Numbered from the stretch's first letter, positions 49,968 to 58,694 are shown. The stretch: 64,000 nucleotides of DNA from JAXLQL01 sp046331625 (GCA_046331625.1 JAXLQL010000001.1:310001-374000); one strand, 5' to 3'. Notes: generated from the sequence alone by a model not told the origin. A program made the numbers and translations.

Positions 49968-51347
49968 CGCCGTCTTGCCGCGCCACCCGGTCAACTCGCG
50001 CACCAACCGCTCACGCACGGTAAGGAATTGCGCGTTGTCCCACTGGTTCGTTTTCTCGCGCGGGTCCACCGCGAGATCGAATAGTTCGTTCGGACCCCGC
50101 CCGCCGTTGCGCACCACGATCTTGTACCGGTTGTCGCGCGCCATCTCCGTATTGCGGAATTCGCCGAAAACGGTGGTGCGCCATTTCTCGCCCTTGGCGA
50201 GCGAATGGCCAAGCGCGAGCGGGAGGTAGCTCCGGCCCGGAAGATTGCGCGATGGAACAGGCGCGCCCGCAAGGTCGCAGAGAGTGGGCATGACGTCATA
50301 GAAGCTGACCAACTCGGGCCGCGTGGACTCCACCGGCGTCTTGCCCTGCCAGTTCCAGATCATTGGAACCTGCATCACTTCCTCGTACATGTTTATGGGA
50401 TCCGAGGCGAGCCCCTTCGACCAAAGTCCGTGGCGGCCGAGTAGGAAGCCGTTGTCACCGGTGAAGAGCACGAGCGTGTTGCCGCGGAGCCCTTTCTGAT
50501 CGAGCTTCTCGAGCAGCGCCGGGATCTGATCGTCGAGCGCCGTGGTGCTGGCCGCGCACTTGCGAAGGTTCCCTACAGTATCCTGCAGCAGGTTCTTCTC
50601 ACGAAGCGCGTTCGGCGCCGCCGATTCCCAACCGAAGCTCTCGAAGTTCGTGTTGGCGTACATGTCGTAGTAGCGCTGCGGATGGCCGTCATAGGGAGTG
50701 TGCGGATTGAAGTAGCTTACGGTGAGAAAGAACGGCTTGCCGGACTGCTGCGAGTCGAGAAACTCAACCGCGCCACGCGTAGTGATTTCGGTGAGATAGC
50801 CCTTCTCTTCCCTGCGCTCGCCATCGCGGAACATCACCGGATCCTGATAGCGCGAGCTTCCTCCGTCGAACGTGTACGTGTATTTGTAGCCGTGCGCAGG
50901 TTTGGTGTCGCCGCCCATGTGCCACTTGCCCACGTATCCGCAGTCGTAACCAGCCTGCGACAACACGTCGGAAATCATCGTTTCACTGGCGAACGAAGCA
51001 GGCGGTTCCTTCTGTCCCTGCGGCGGCTGGTCGATCGGACTTGGCGTGAGGAAATCGTGGATGCCGTGTTGGCGCGGCGTGCGGCCGGTGAACAACGTGG
51101 CGCGGCTAGCCGAGCAGATGGGCGTGTTCACGAAGTTGTTGACGAACCGCATGCCTCCGCGAGCCAGATTGTCGATGTTCGGCGTCTTGATCTCTTTGTT
51201 GCCGTAGCAGCCGACCATCCAGGCAGCCAGGTCATCGGCGAGCACCAAAACAATATTGGGCCGTTCTGTTGTGGCAGGCGCGGCGCTCTTCTTCTTCTGA
51301 GCCAGCAACGGCGCGGCGGCGCCGGCGAGAAAACTCCGTCGATTCAT
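49962..51347 (-). CDS. Tat-exported sulfatase
   Basis: 461 residues. Twin-arginine leader MNRRSFLAGAAAPLLAQ. RPNIVLVLADDLAAWMVGCY is the metal-binding N-terminus and the key residue lies in NTPICSASRATLFTGRTPRQ: a C-S-A-S-R signature that is the Cys-type site, normally matured to formylglycine. VGKWHMGG and LFTGDNGFLLGRHG are the other active-site motifs. It probably removes sulfate from polysaccharides or small esters in the periplasm. It overlaps the ABC-2 permease stop by four bases. No maturase is in the window. Confidence 0.9.
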   Translation of the reverse strand: MNRRSFLAGAAAPLLAQKKKSAAPATTERPNIVLVLADDLAAWMVGCYGNKEIKTPNIDNLARGGMRFVNNFVNTPICSASRATLFTGRTPRQHGIHDFLTPSPIDQPPQGQKEPPASFASETMISDVLSQAGYDCGYVGKWHMGGDTKPAHGYKYTYTFDGGSSRYQDPVMFRDGERREEKGYLTEITTRGAVEFLDSQQSGKPFFLTVSYFNPHTPYDGHPQRYYDMYANTNFESFGWESAAPNALREKNLLQDTVGNLRKCAASTTALDDQIPALLEKLDQKGLRGNTLVLFTGDNGFLLGRHGLWSKGLASDPINMYEEVMQVPMIWNWQGKTPVESTRPELVSFYDVMPTLCDLAGAPVPSRNLPGRSYLPLALGHSLAKGEKWRTTVFGEFRNTEMARDNRYKIVVRNGGRGPNELFDLAVDPREKTNQWDNAQFLTVRERLVRELTGWRGKTAS

Positions 51348-52156
51348 AGAACGTCAGCAAAACCTCGTTTCAATTGGCGAAAGAACAAACCACCGGCGAC
51401 GAACGACGCCACGCTGTAGAAGGCGACCATCCCGAGATCGCGCAGGTCAGGCCCCTTGGCCGAGAGCAGCAGCGCGCGGTAGCCTTCCACGATCGCCGCC
51501 ATGGGGTTGTAGTCGAGCAGGAAGTGGAAGCGCGGCGGGAAATACGTCTCGAAGATGAAGATCGGCGTCATCCACATGCCCACCGTCAGGAGCACCAGCA
51601 CCACTTGCGCGGTATCGCGAATGTAGACCTGAAGGCTGGCCACGATCCACCCGATTCCGATCGCGAGCAGCCCGAGAAGCACGATGTAGATCGGAAGCAG
51701 AAGCAGGCCGGGCGAGATGGTGCGTTGCCACCAGACGATCCCGATGACCACCGCCAACAGGGCGAAGGCGTGATTGATGAGAGACGAGAGAAAGATCGAG
51801 ACAGGTACGATCTCGCTGGGGAAGACGGTCTTGGTGATGAGGTTGGCGTGATCGACGAGCGAAGACGCCGAGCGCGCGACCGTTTCCTGAAACAAGAGCC
51901 ACGGCAGGTAGCCGGCTAGGAGGAACAGCGTGTAGTCGGATGTGATGGAGCCGCGCGGCATTTCGACTTTCATGCAGACGCTGAAGACGAAGGTCCAGAC
52001 GGCGAGCATGATCAGCGGATGCACCAAGCCCCACACCCATCCGGCCATGGAGCCGACGTAGCGCTGCTGAAAATCGCGCCGGACCAACTGCAGCAGCAGC
52101 GCGCGGCGTTCAATCAGATTCGTGAGGAATTGTTTTCCCGGAAGCCCCAAGATCAC
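51344..52156 (-). CDS. ABC-2 type polysaccharide/O-antigen export permease
   Basis: 270 residues with six hydrophobic segments (HPLIMLAVWTFVFSVCMKVE, FALLAVVIGIVWWQRT, LLLPIYIVLLGLLAIGIGWI, VVLVLLTVGMWMTPIFIFET). LVRRDFQQRYVGSMAGWVWG is the N-terminal signature of Wzm/TagG-type permeases and YNPMAAIVEGYRALLLSAKG their C-terminal motif. The partner ATPase (Wzt-like) is not in the window. The gene precedes the sulfatase with a 4-base overlap. The 203 bases between it and coaA hold nothing I can identify. Confidence 0.88.
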   Translation of the reverse strand: MILGLPGKQFLTNLIERRALLLQLVRRDFQQRYVGSMAGWVWGLVHPLIMLAVWTFVFSVCMKVEMPRGSITSDYTLFLLAGYLPWLLFQETVARSASSLVDHANLITKTVFPSEIVPVSIFLSSLINHAFALLAVVIGIVWWQRTISPGLLLLPIYIVLLGLLAIGIGWIVASLQVYIRDTAQVVLVLLTVGMWMTPIFIFETYFPPRFHFLLDYNPMAAIVEGYRALLLSAKGPDLRDLGMVAFYSVASFVAGGLFFRQLKRGFADVL

Positions 52157-52359
52157 AGGATACCGCCGTCGAAGGTGGCGTCATGGCGCGCTGCGTGCGA
52201 GTCACGATGGCGATCCGCATCACTGCCGACGCAACGGTCACAACTCACGTCACGGCCGGCGACGCAACCCACTGACCCGACCCCGTCATCGCCGCTCGAA
52301 CCGCCCGCTGTCGGCGCAGCCCATCACAGGTGGCCACGTACAGGGCCGGCGAAAGCGCA

Positions 52360-53343
52360 CTACAGCCGGCGCAAGCGGATCTCATCCACCCGATGATCGC
52401 GCCCCTTGGCGAGGATCAGCTCAGCTCGCTCGCGAGTAGGCGCGATGTTCTCGCGTAAGTTGGGACCGTTGATCTCGCGCCAAATCGCGTGCGCGGTCTC
52501 GATCGCCTGCGGCTCGGTGAGGCTCGCATAGCGGTGGAAGTAGGAACTTGGATTGGCGAACACGGTCTCGCGCAGTTTGAGGAACCGCGCCACGTACCAT
52601 TGCTCGATCAGTTCCTCTGGCGCGTCGAGGTAAATGGAGAAATCGAAGAAGTCGCTGACGAAGACGCGCGAGCCGCGGCTGGGCCCGGTCTGCAGCACGT
52701 TGAGCCCTTCGACGATCACGATATCGGGACGGCGCACGGGCTGGGACTCGCCTTCCACGATGTCGTAGAGCAAGTGCGAGTAAACCGGCGCGTGGACTTC
52801 GCCTTCGCCGCTCTTGATTCCGGCCAGGAACCGCACGAGGGCGCGTTGATCGTAGCTCTCGGGAAATCCCTTGCGCCGCATGAGGCCGCGTTTTTCGAGC
52901 TCGCGTGTGGGAAGCAGGAAGCCGTCGGTGGTGACCAGGTCGACTCGCGGATGATCGGGCCAGCGCGATAGCAAAGCGCGGAGGACACGCGCCGTGGTGC
53001 TCTTGCCGACGGCGACCGAACCGGCGAGTCCGATGATGTAGGGGACCTTGGCGGGCAGATTGCCGAGAAACGTGTCGGTGGCTTTGTGGAGCGACTGGAT
53101 CGCACCGACGTAGAGGTTCAGCAGTCGCGACAAAGGCAGGTAGATATGTTCCACCTCTTCGAGCGAGACGCTCTCGTTCAAGCCGCGCAGGGCAGCGAGT
53201 TCGGTCTCGGTCAGCGAAAGGGGCGTGGATGCGCGCAGCCGGGACCATTCGGCCCGGGAGAAGGTGTGATACCGGCTGAGCGCGGATTCGGCGAGGTCGG
53301 TGGTCGGCGCCAATTTCTCATTATCGTCTGGAACGGCATTCAC
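52360..53343 (-). CDS. coaA: Pantothenate kinase, type I
   Basis: 327 residues from GTG 53343. First step of CoA synthesis. YIIGLAGSVAVGKSTTARVL (P-loop near 105-118), DLVTTDGFLLPTRELEKRGL, GFPESYDQRALVRFLAGIKS and VIVEGLNVLQTG with FVSDFFDFSIYLDA are all CoaA blocks. Note coaBC at 38-39 kb in the same window. Confidence 0.95.
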   Translation of the reverse strand: MNAVPDDNEKLAPTTDLAESALSRYHTFSRAEWSRLRASTPLSLTETELAALRGLNESVSLEEVEHIYLPLSRLLNLYVGAIQSLHKATDTFLGNLPAKVPYIIGLAGSVAVGKSTTARVLRALLSRWPDHPRVDLVTTDGFLLPTRELEKRGLMRRKGFPESYDQRALVRFLAGIKSGEGEVHAPVYSHLLYDIVEGESQPVRRPDIVIVEGLNVLQTGPSRGSRVFVSDFFDFSIYLDAPEELIEQWYVARFLKLRETVFANPSSYFHRYASLTEPQAIETAHAIWREINGPNLRENIAPTRERAELILAKGRDHRVDEIRLRRL

Positions 53344-53368
53344 GACACGCCAGTTGGGAGAGGACGGC

Positions 53369-54432
53369 CTATTCTCCGGGAATCACCCAAACGTACGGAA
53401 CGTTGATTTGAATGTCTCCGAGCCACGAGTTCCAGGAAGCGCGAAGGATTCCGCGCAGTCTTCGGCTGTCTTCCCAGCCGGCCAAAATCGGGAGGGACCC
53501 AAGTGCACTGGCCCGCAGCCAACCGAATGGACTCGTCTCGGGAAACTCGTCACGAGGATGAAACGGAAGCAGGCCGGACCCTGTCTCATTCTTCGGGTCA
53601 AGGAATGCGCGGCCAACCGACGGGATGGGTCCTGGTTGGCCGCCACATCGAATCGCATAGGTCATGCCATCGCCGGTTCGTTCCGCTGTGAATACCAGCA
53701 CACCCTGTTCCGACAGAATCGCGTCAGCAAGAATGTCCACGCCGCTGCCCTGCCACTGCTTGGGTCCATCCGGGCCGGTCATGGTCACAGTCAATTGCTC
53801 CGGTCATCCCCGTATTTTCGAGCGTCGCAGTGTAAGCGCCCGCAGTCCGGGTGATGCTTTGGGCCCCGGGCCCAGCACCGGTTGCGTGTGCGGAAGAGAC
53901 CCGCCAGATGTAGGGGACCGTTACTCGTTCGTCGCCGTACCAGCGGCTTCTCGCCACGTTCAGAGCACCGGCGAGGTTGCCTTCGGAGTCCCAGCCAAGC
54001 AGTGTGGGGCAAAGACTTCGCGAAACGGACTGGATTCCGTCGAGGACCTTCGGGTGGTTGGGATCAAGATGGCCAAACGGGAGTCTGCCTGCTCCGGTCT
54101 GGTTGCCCGGATCGGTGAATAGATGTCCGCTACCGAACGGGCCAGCCACTCCATCGAACCGGATCGCTTCCAGGATTGGGTCGGCAGTCGATTCCGCCGT
54201 GTAAGCGACCACTCCCCTTTCGGACAGTACAACCTGATGAATGCGGTCAACGGGTGGCCGACTCGATGTCTTGGTCTGGTGTGAATCAGTGAAACGGATC
54301 GAGAGTCTTTGGAGATCGATGCGATTCTCGATAGTCACCGTAGTGCCCGGCTGTTTGGGTGATGGTCTGGCCGGAGAGCGTCGCAGCGAATAACATCGCC
54401 GTGAGAGAGGATCTGAGCGCGTGAGCAGTCAC
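53369..54432 (-). CDS. Secreted protein with two tandem repeats, frame-disrupted
   Basis: A GTG near 54432 opens a signal-like start (ALRSSLTAMLFAATLSGQ). Two paralogous blocks follow: HQVVLSERGVVAYTAESTAD to TVPYIWRVS (~54240-53890) and DAILSEQGVLVFTAERTGD to NVPYVWVIPGE (~53740-53369), each about 125 residues and including an 'xPxGSGxLPF' and 'LGWDxxxxLxGxL' pattern. Frameshifts near 54,345 and 53,800 are needed to join them; each takes one base. Each block is introduced by an Ig-like ITQTAG.TVTIEN stretch. I do not recognise the family. Confidence 0.6.
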
Positions 54433-54497
54433 GAAGACTCATATCGCGCCGGGTCAATTCCGCCTGAGAGAATTCAACGCGGAGGAGCCAACGGACC

Positions 54498-55571
54498 CTA
54501 CCACTTGCGCGCGCGGCTGCCCGCCCCCTGCGACGCGCCCGCCTGATGTCCGCCCGGCAGCGGAGGCGGCGCCGTAGGGGCCGGCGGCGCCACCGGCCTC
54601 GGGGGACCCTCGCGTGAGATCGACGACTGCATTCGCCCCAATTGCGGACCCAGTTGGCCACCGACAGTCTTGAGCGGGGGAGGCGCCGTCGAATCGCCAT
54701 ACTGAGTATCGGCCACGATCGCCGGCGCCGGTGCGGCCATGTCGCCAGGCTTAGGGGACTTCTTCTTGAGAAATTTCTTGATGGCCCCGAACAGCGCCAC
54801 CAGCCCGATCACGATCCACTTCGCGCTCTTGATCAGGACGAGAATCAACGCCTTCGCCGCCGGCTTGCCGAGGATCACCGCACCCAACCCGAGCTTCGAA
54901 ACGCGATCGCCCGCCGAATGGTCTTCATAGCGGTTGCCTTCGGTGAACTCCACGCCTGGCAGCGCGGCCAGGATTTTGGGCTCAACCTGTTTGAGCTGGC
55001 TCTTGAAGAACACGCCTTGCAGCACGAGCATCCCGTAGCGGCCCAGGATCCGCATGTCGTAATTGATCACCGCCTCGGGCGAGTTGTCGAACTTGATCTC
55101 CTTCGACCAATACATCGTGTGGCTGTCGGCCGCGTAGCGCGGCGCCGTGGCCCAGCCCATCAGTTCACTACCGGGAAAGCCCTTCGCTTTGGCGGCAACG
55201 CTTGCGTCGTGCGTTTCCTGCTTCAACTGCGCCAGCAACGCTTCGTAGTCGATCTCGCCAGCGTCGTCTGCATCGACGAACCCTTCCGCTTCGTATGAGA
55301 TCGTAATACCCCAGTTATTGTCACCCGACGTCGGCACCAGCATCCCCAACACGGAACCGTCCGGCGGGTTGCCCCAGGTTTCGAGCATCTTCTGCGCCTT
55401 CTCTGACTCGAGAAACACGAACCCCGGCTTCACCAGTACCTGCGCCTTCCCCCCCGCGATGGGCACGGGCTCTTTCTGCGGCAGCGGCGCGGCAGCCTTG
55501 GGTGCGGCCAAAGCCAATTTCCCCAACAGCGCTACCGCGAGCGCCAGCAATGCGAGCCGGACGATACGCAT
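54498..55571 (-). CDS. DUF2167-domain membrane protein
   Basis: 357 residues from ATG 55571, which starts a signal peptide (MRIVRLALLALAVALLGKLA); the frame extends to 55628. The core has DNNWGITISYEAEGFVDADD, LMGWATAPRYAADSHTMYWS and LVLQGVFFKSQLKQVEPKIL, as in the DUF2167 family, followed by one or two membrane segments (IVIGLVALFGAIKKFL) and a Pro-rich tail (PPRPVAPPAPTAPPPLPGG). Function unknown. Its start codon overlaps the candidate ATG of the divergent atpZ. Confidence 0.82.
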   Translation of the reverse strand: MRIVRLALLALAVALLGKLALAAPKAAAPLPQKEPVPIAGGKAQVLVKPGFVFLESEKAQKMLETWGNPPDGSVLGMLVPTSGDNNWGITISYEAEGFVDADDAGEIDYEALLAQLKQETHDASVAAKAKGFPGSELMGWATAPRYAADSHTMYWSKEIKFDNSPEAVINYDMRILGRYGMLVLQGVFFKSQLKQVEPKILAALPGVEFTEGNRYEDHSAGDRVSKLGLGAVILGKPAAKALILVLIKSAKWIVIGLVALFGAIKKFLKKKSPKPGDMAAPAPAIVADTQYGDSTAPPPLKTVGGQLGPQLGRMQSSISREGPPRPVAPPAPTAPPPLPGGHQAGASQGAGSRARKW

Positions 55572-55830
55572 GACCACACACTTCCATCGGGCAGCCCGGG
55601 TGTATGCTTTATACTTGGCCTCGAACAAGGGACGCAGGAAGGTCTGGGACCAAGTGAGCCGCTACTCAGGGCTGGCGTTTCTGCTCCCGACGGCCGTGTT
55701 TGTGGGCTATCTCATCGGTTATTTGCTCGACCGGGCCCTGGGAACCCACTTCCTGTACATCGTGTTTCTCCTCATCGGGATCGCCGCGGGCCTGATAGAA
55801 GTCATTCGCACCGCCGCCAAGGACATGTGA
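55570..55830 (+). CDS. atpZ: AtpZ/AtpI-type F0F1-ATPase assembly protein
   Basis: About 86 residues, two membrane segments: SGLAFLLPTAVFVGYLIGYL and THFLYIVFLLIGIAAGLIEV. RYSGLAF plus YLLDRALGT is the AtpZ/AtpI hallmark. The longest frame from ATG 55570 collides with the divergent gene's start codon, so the true start may be downstream (GTG 55600, TTG 55615 or GTG 55654 are candidates). The stop overlaps the next start (ATGTGA). AtpZ-like proteins help F0 assembly or divalent-ion transport. Confidence 0.78.
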   Translation: MTTHFHRAARVYALYLASNKGRRKVWDQVSRYSGLAFLLPTAVFVGYLIGYLLDRALGTHFLYIVFLLIGIAAGLIEVIRTAAKDM

Positions 55831-56246
55831 CCGCGCCGGCCGAACAGGAAATCGTTTTCTACGAGCGTGCCACGCGCCGCATCTTCCGCAACATTGCCGT
55901 CATTGCGGCGGTGGGAACCCTGGCTGCCGCGGCATCAAAGGGCTTCGCCGCCGGCGCCGGATTCGCTGCCGGGTCAGCGGGAGCCTGGCTGATTCTCTTC
56001 TGGTTTCATCGTCTCGCCAGCGCCTTGGCGGATGGCGAACGGCGCCGCACGCCGGCGGGTTTCGTCATCGCGCTCGGCCTGCGCTACGCGCTGTTTGGAG
56101 CCGCGGCCTATGTTATGATGAGGTATCTCGCAGTCAATCCTGTAGCGCTGGTGGCAGGCCTTACGATTATCGCTCCAGCGGTCCTGATCGAGATCCTCTA
56201 CGAACTGATTTTCGCGCGCAAGGCATGGAACACGAACTCGGCATAA
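55827..56246 (+). CDS. atpI: ATP synthase subunit I
   Basis: 139 residues from GTG 55827, overlapping the atpZ stop. Four hydrophobic segments (FRNIAVIAAVGTLAAAASKG, GAGFAAGSAGAWLILFWFHR, VIALGLRYALFGAAAYVMMR, ALVAGLTIIAPAVLIEILYE) and the usual order before atpB identify it as AtpI, an assembly helper of the c-ring. Its end overlaps the atpB start by 22 bases, indicating coupled translation. Confidence 0.82.
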   Translation: MTAPAEQEIVFYERATRRIFRNIAVIAAVGTLAAAASKGFAAGAGFAAGSAGAWLILFWFHRLASALADGERRRTPAGFVIALGLRYALFGAAAYVMMRYLAVNPVALVAGLTIIAPAVLIEILYELIFARKAWNTNSA

Positions 56247-56962
56247 CCAAGTTTTTCAACGACAACCTCGCCGGTCTCGGCAACACTTTCCTCTCGCTGG
56301 TAGGCCAGCACGCCCACAACCCGGAGCGGCCATGGGCGAACTCGATCACGGTCCAGATTTTGGTGGCCGTGGTGATGATGGCGATCTTCGCGATCCTCAA
56401 GCCCCAGATTTCGATGGACCGCCCCGGCAAGCTGCAGCACCTGTTCGAAGTCATCTATGGCTTCCTGCACGATCAGGCCGAGGAAGTGATCGGCCACCAC
56501 GGAACGAAGTTCCTCCACCTGTTCGCGACGCTGTTTTTCTTCATCCTGTTCTGCAACCTGATCGGGCTGATTCCGGCGTTCGAATCGCCTACGATGTTCC
56601 CCGAAGTTCCGCTCGGATGCGCGCTGCTCACGTTCATCTATTACAACTTCCAGGGATTCTCGGCGCAGGGCGTGGTCCACTACCTGAAACATTTCGCGGG
56701 TCCCGTGTGGTGGCTGGCCCCCATCATGATCCCGATCGAAATCGTGAGCCATCTGGCCCGGCCGATGTCGCTCACCATCCGTCTATTCGCGAACATGTTC
56801 GCGGGCGAACAAGTGACGCTGGCCTTCATGAAGATGGTGCCGCTGTTCATTCCGGTGGTCTTCATGGGTCTCCACCTGTTCGTATCGTTCCTGCAGGCCT
56901 ACATCTTCGCTCTGATGACGATGATCTACGTCTCGAGCGCGGTGGCCCACGAGGAACACTGA
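56225..56962 (+). CDS. atpB: F0F1 ATP synthase subunit a
   Basis: 245 residues. The proton/ion half-channel protein of F0. The key segment SHLARPMSLTIRLFANMFAG carries the essential Arg, and the C-terminal VFMGLHLFVSFLQAYIFALM is the last ion-access helix. N-terminal MEHELGITKFFNDNLAGLGN is peripheral. It overlaps atpI and is followed 92 bases later by atpE. Confidence 0.94.
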   Translation: MEHELGITKFFNDNLAGLGNTFLSLVGQHAHNPERPWANSITVQILVAVVMMAIFAILKPQISMDRPGKLQHLFEVIYGFLHDQAEEVIGHHGTKFLHLFATLFFFILFCNLIGLIPAFESPTMFPEVPLGCALLTFIYYNFQGFSAQGVVHYLKHFAGPVWWLAPIMIPIEIVSHLARPMSLTIRLFANMFAGEQVTLAFMKMVPLFIPVVFMGLHLFVSFLQAYIFALMTMIYVSSAVAHEEH

Positions 56963-57054
56963 GGCTTTTGCGTCAGAGCGTGAGGCCGTCGACTCCCCAG
57001 AGGCTGCCGGCAACCACCCACTGTGGCGCGATTTCATAGAAGGAGCATCTCACG

Positions 57055-57345
57055 ATGAACACCAAACTCACGCTGCTCGTGCTGGCGCTGTTCTTGCTCG
57101 CCAGCCCCATGTTCGCGCAAGGCGACCATTCCAACTGGGCGCAACCGATCGCCGCAGGCATCGGCATGGCCATCGCTTCGGGCCTGTGCGGCCTGGGCCA
57201 AGGCAAGGCCGTCGCTTCGGCCGCCGAGGCGCTCGCCCGCAATCCCGGCGCACGGCCCGGCATCCAGTTCGCGCTGCTGCTCGGCCTGGTGCTGATCGAG
57301 TCGCTGGCGCTCTACACGCTGGTCATCATCTTCATCAAGGTTTGA
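57055..57345 (+). CDS. atpE: F0F1 ATP synthase subunit c
   Basis: 96 residues: an N-terminal extra hydrophobic leader (MNTKLTLLVLALFLLASPMF), then the two c-ring helices. The inner helix has AIASGLCGLGQGKAVASAAE, with Q49; the polar loop is RNPGARP; the outer helix has LGLVLIESLALYTLVI with the essential E82. Q49, E82, S83 and Y87 occupy the positions used by Na+-binding c subunits. GAAGGAG-like AGGAGC precedes ATG 57055. Subunits b, delta and F1 are not here; a hairpin terminator follows. Confidence 0.94.
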   Translation: MNTKLTLLVLALFLLASPMFAQGDHSNWAQPIAAGIGMAIASGLCGLGQGKAVASAAEALARNPGARPGIQFALLLGLVLIESLALYTLVIIFIKV

Positions 57346-57368
57346 CGCGAGAATCGAAATCGAAAACC

Positions 57369-57406
57369 GGGGCAGGCGCGACACAACGTGCCTGCCCCTT
57401 TCGCTT
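57369..57406 (+). terminator. Intrinsic terminator after atpE
   Basis: GGGGCAGGC (57369-57377) and GCCTGCCCC (57390-57398) form a perfect 9-bp stem with a 12-base loop, followed by TTTCGCTT. It closes the atpZIBE operon. The T-rich stretch runs straight into the dapA ATG at 57407, so the hairpin also occupies dapA's expected ribosome-binding region. Confidence 0.78.
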
Positions 57407-58294
57407 ATGTTGAAACTTCAGGGAATCTTTCCGCCCATCGTCACGCCGTTCGATCACGCAGGCGAAATCTACAAAGTCAAGGTCAGGCACAACGTCGAAA
57501 AGTGGAACCAGGTGAAGCTCTCGGGCTACGTCGTGTGCGGATCCACGGGCGAGAGCGTCATGCTCACCGCTGACGAGAAGACAGCGCTTTGGGGCATGGT
57601 GGCCGAAGCGGCTGCTCCTGACAAGCTGTTGATCGCGGGCACCGGCGTCGAAAGCGTCCGCGAAACGGTGAGCCTCACGAACGCCGCCGCGTCCATGGGA
57701 TACAAGGCGGCCATGGTGCGCACCCCGCACTACTACAAGAATCTGGTCAACAACGCCGAAACCCAGGAACTCTACTTCAGCGCAGTGGCCGATCAGGCGA
57801 AGATCCCGATCATGATCTACAACTGGCCACAGGCGACCGGCGTCGACATTCTGGCCGAGTCGGTTGCCAAGCTCAGCCAGCACCCCAACATCATCGCCGT
57901 GAAGGAGAGCTCGGGCAACCTCGAAAAGGTACTGCGGATGTTGCGCGAGGTGAAGAAGGGATTCCAGGTGCTTGTGGGCTCGGCGCCGACGCTGTGGCCG
58001 TCGATGCATGTAGGCGCGGTGGGAGCCGTACTTGCCTTCGCCAACGCCGCTCCGTACGCCTGCATCACCATTTGGGAAGCGCACCGAATGCGCGAACAGG
58101 AAGCCGCACTCGACTGGCAGAACAAGATCGGACACCCCGCCCACCTGGTGACCGCCAAGTATGGCATCCCGGGTTTGAAGTACGCTATGGACTTGAGCGG
58201 ATACTACGGAGGACCCTGCCGTTTGCCATTACGGCCCCTGACTCCGGTTGCCAAGAAAGAGATCGAGGACGCATTCGCAAACCTGCGAGGCTGA
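57407..58294 (+). CDS. Dihydrodipicolinate synthase/N-acetylneuraminate lyase family protein
   Basis: 295 residues, class I aldolase barrel. GIFPPIVTPFDHAGEIYKVK, VCGSTGESVMLTADEKTALW (the GSTGE turn), IPIMIYNWPQATGVDILAES (conserved Tyr) and IIAVKESSGNLEKVL (Schiff-base Lys) define the DapA/NAL superfamily. It may be dapA proper or a related sugar-acid or 2-keto-acid aldolase; the rest of lysine synthesis is absent here. No ribosome site: the atpE terminator sits directly upstream. Confidence 0.85.
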   Translation: MLKLQGIFPPIVTPFDHAGEIYKVKVRHNVEKWNQVKLSGYVVCGSTGESVMLTADEKTALWGMVAEAAAPDKLLIAGTGVESVRETVSLTNAAASMGYKAAMVRTPHYYKNLVNNAETQELYFSAVADQAKIPIMIYNWPQATGVDILAESVAKLSQHPNIIAVKESSGNLEKVLRMLREVKKGFQVLVGSAPTLWPSMHVGAVGAVLAFANAAPYACITIWEAHRMREQEAALDWQNKIGHPAHLVTAKYGIPGLKYAMDLSGYYGGPCRLPLRPLTPVAKKEIEDAFANLRG

Positions 58295-58300
58295 AGGCAC

Positions 58301-58636
58301 ATGGCCGGTTACTATCACGAAGACGACCTTTCGAACCTGAGCGAGATCGGCAAACAGTCGCCTGAGTTGTGGGCGTCGTTCCAGGCCTGGTACGCAGGCG
58401 TATTTCGCGACGGCGCGCTGCATGGCCAGATCAAGAACGTGCTCGCCTTGGCCATTGCGCACGCGCTCGAGAGCCCGTATTTGATCGATGCCTACACCGA
58501 GGAGTGCATCGAGAACGGCGTGACGGTGGAACAGATGACGGAAGCGGTTCACGTCGCCGCGGTGTTGCGTAGCGCCAACACTCTGATGCATGGTCTCCAG
58601 ATGCGAAAGGCCGCGCAGCGCGTCAGCCAGAAGTAG
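58301..58636 (+). CDS. AhpD/carboxymuconolactone decarboxylase-like protein lacking the CxxC pair
   Basis: 111 residues. AIAHALESPYLIDAYTEECI and EQMTEAVHVAAVLRSANTLM-HGLQM match the 'arsenosugar biosynthesis-associated peroxidase-like' group of AhpD-like proteins. The catalytic C-P-Y-C of the group is replaced by S-P-Y-L here; one Cys remains two residues after the EE. It starts six bases after the dapA-like stop, so it is likely cotranscribed. Without the redox pair, peroxidase activity is doubtful. No ArsS-type radical SAM gene is visible. Confidence 0.82.
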   Translation: MAGYYHEDDLSNLSEIGKQSPELWASFQAWYAGVFRDGALHGQIKNVLALAIAHALESPYLIDAYTEECIENGVTVEQMTEAVHVAAVLRSANTLMHGLQMRKAAQRVSQK

Positions 58637-58694
58637 CCCAGGCACGCGCAATCCCGTTCACGGCGGCGAAGGTATACTAGGAAGATTCGCGCCA

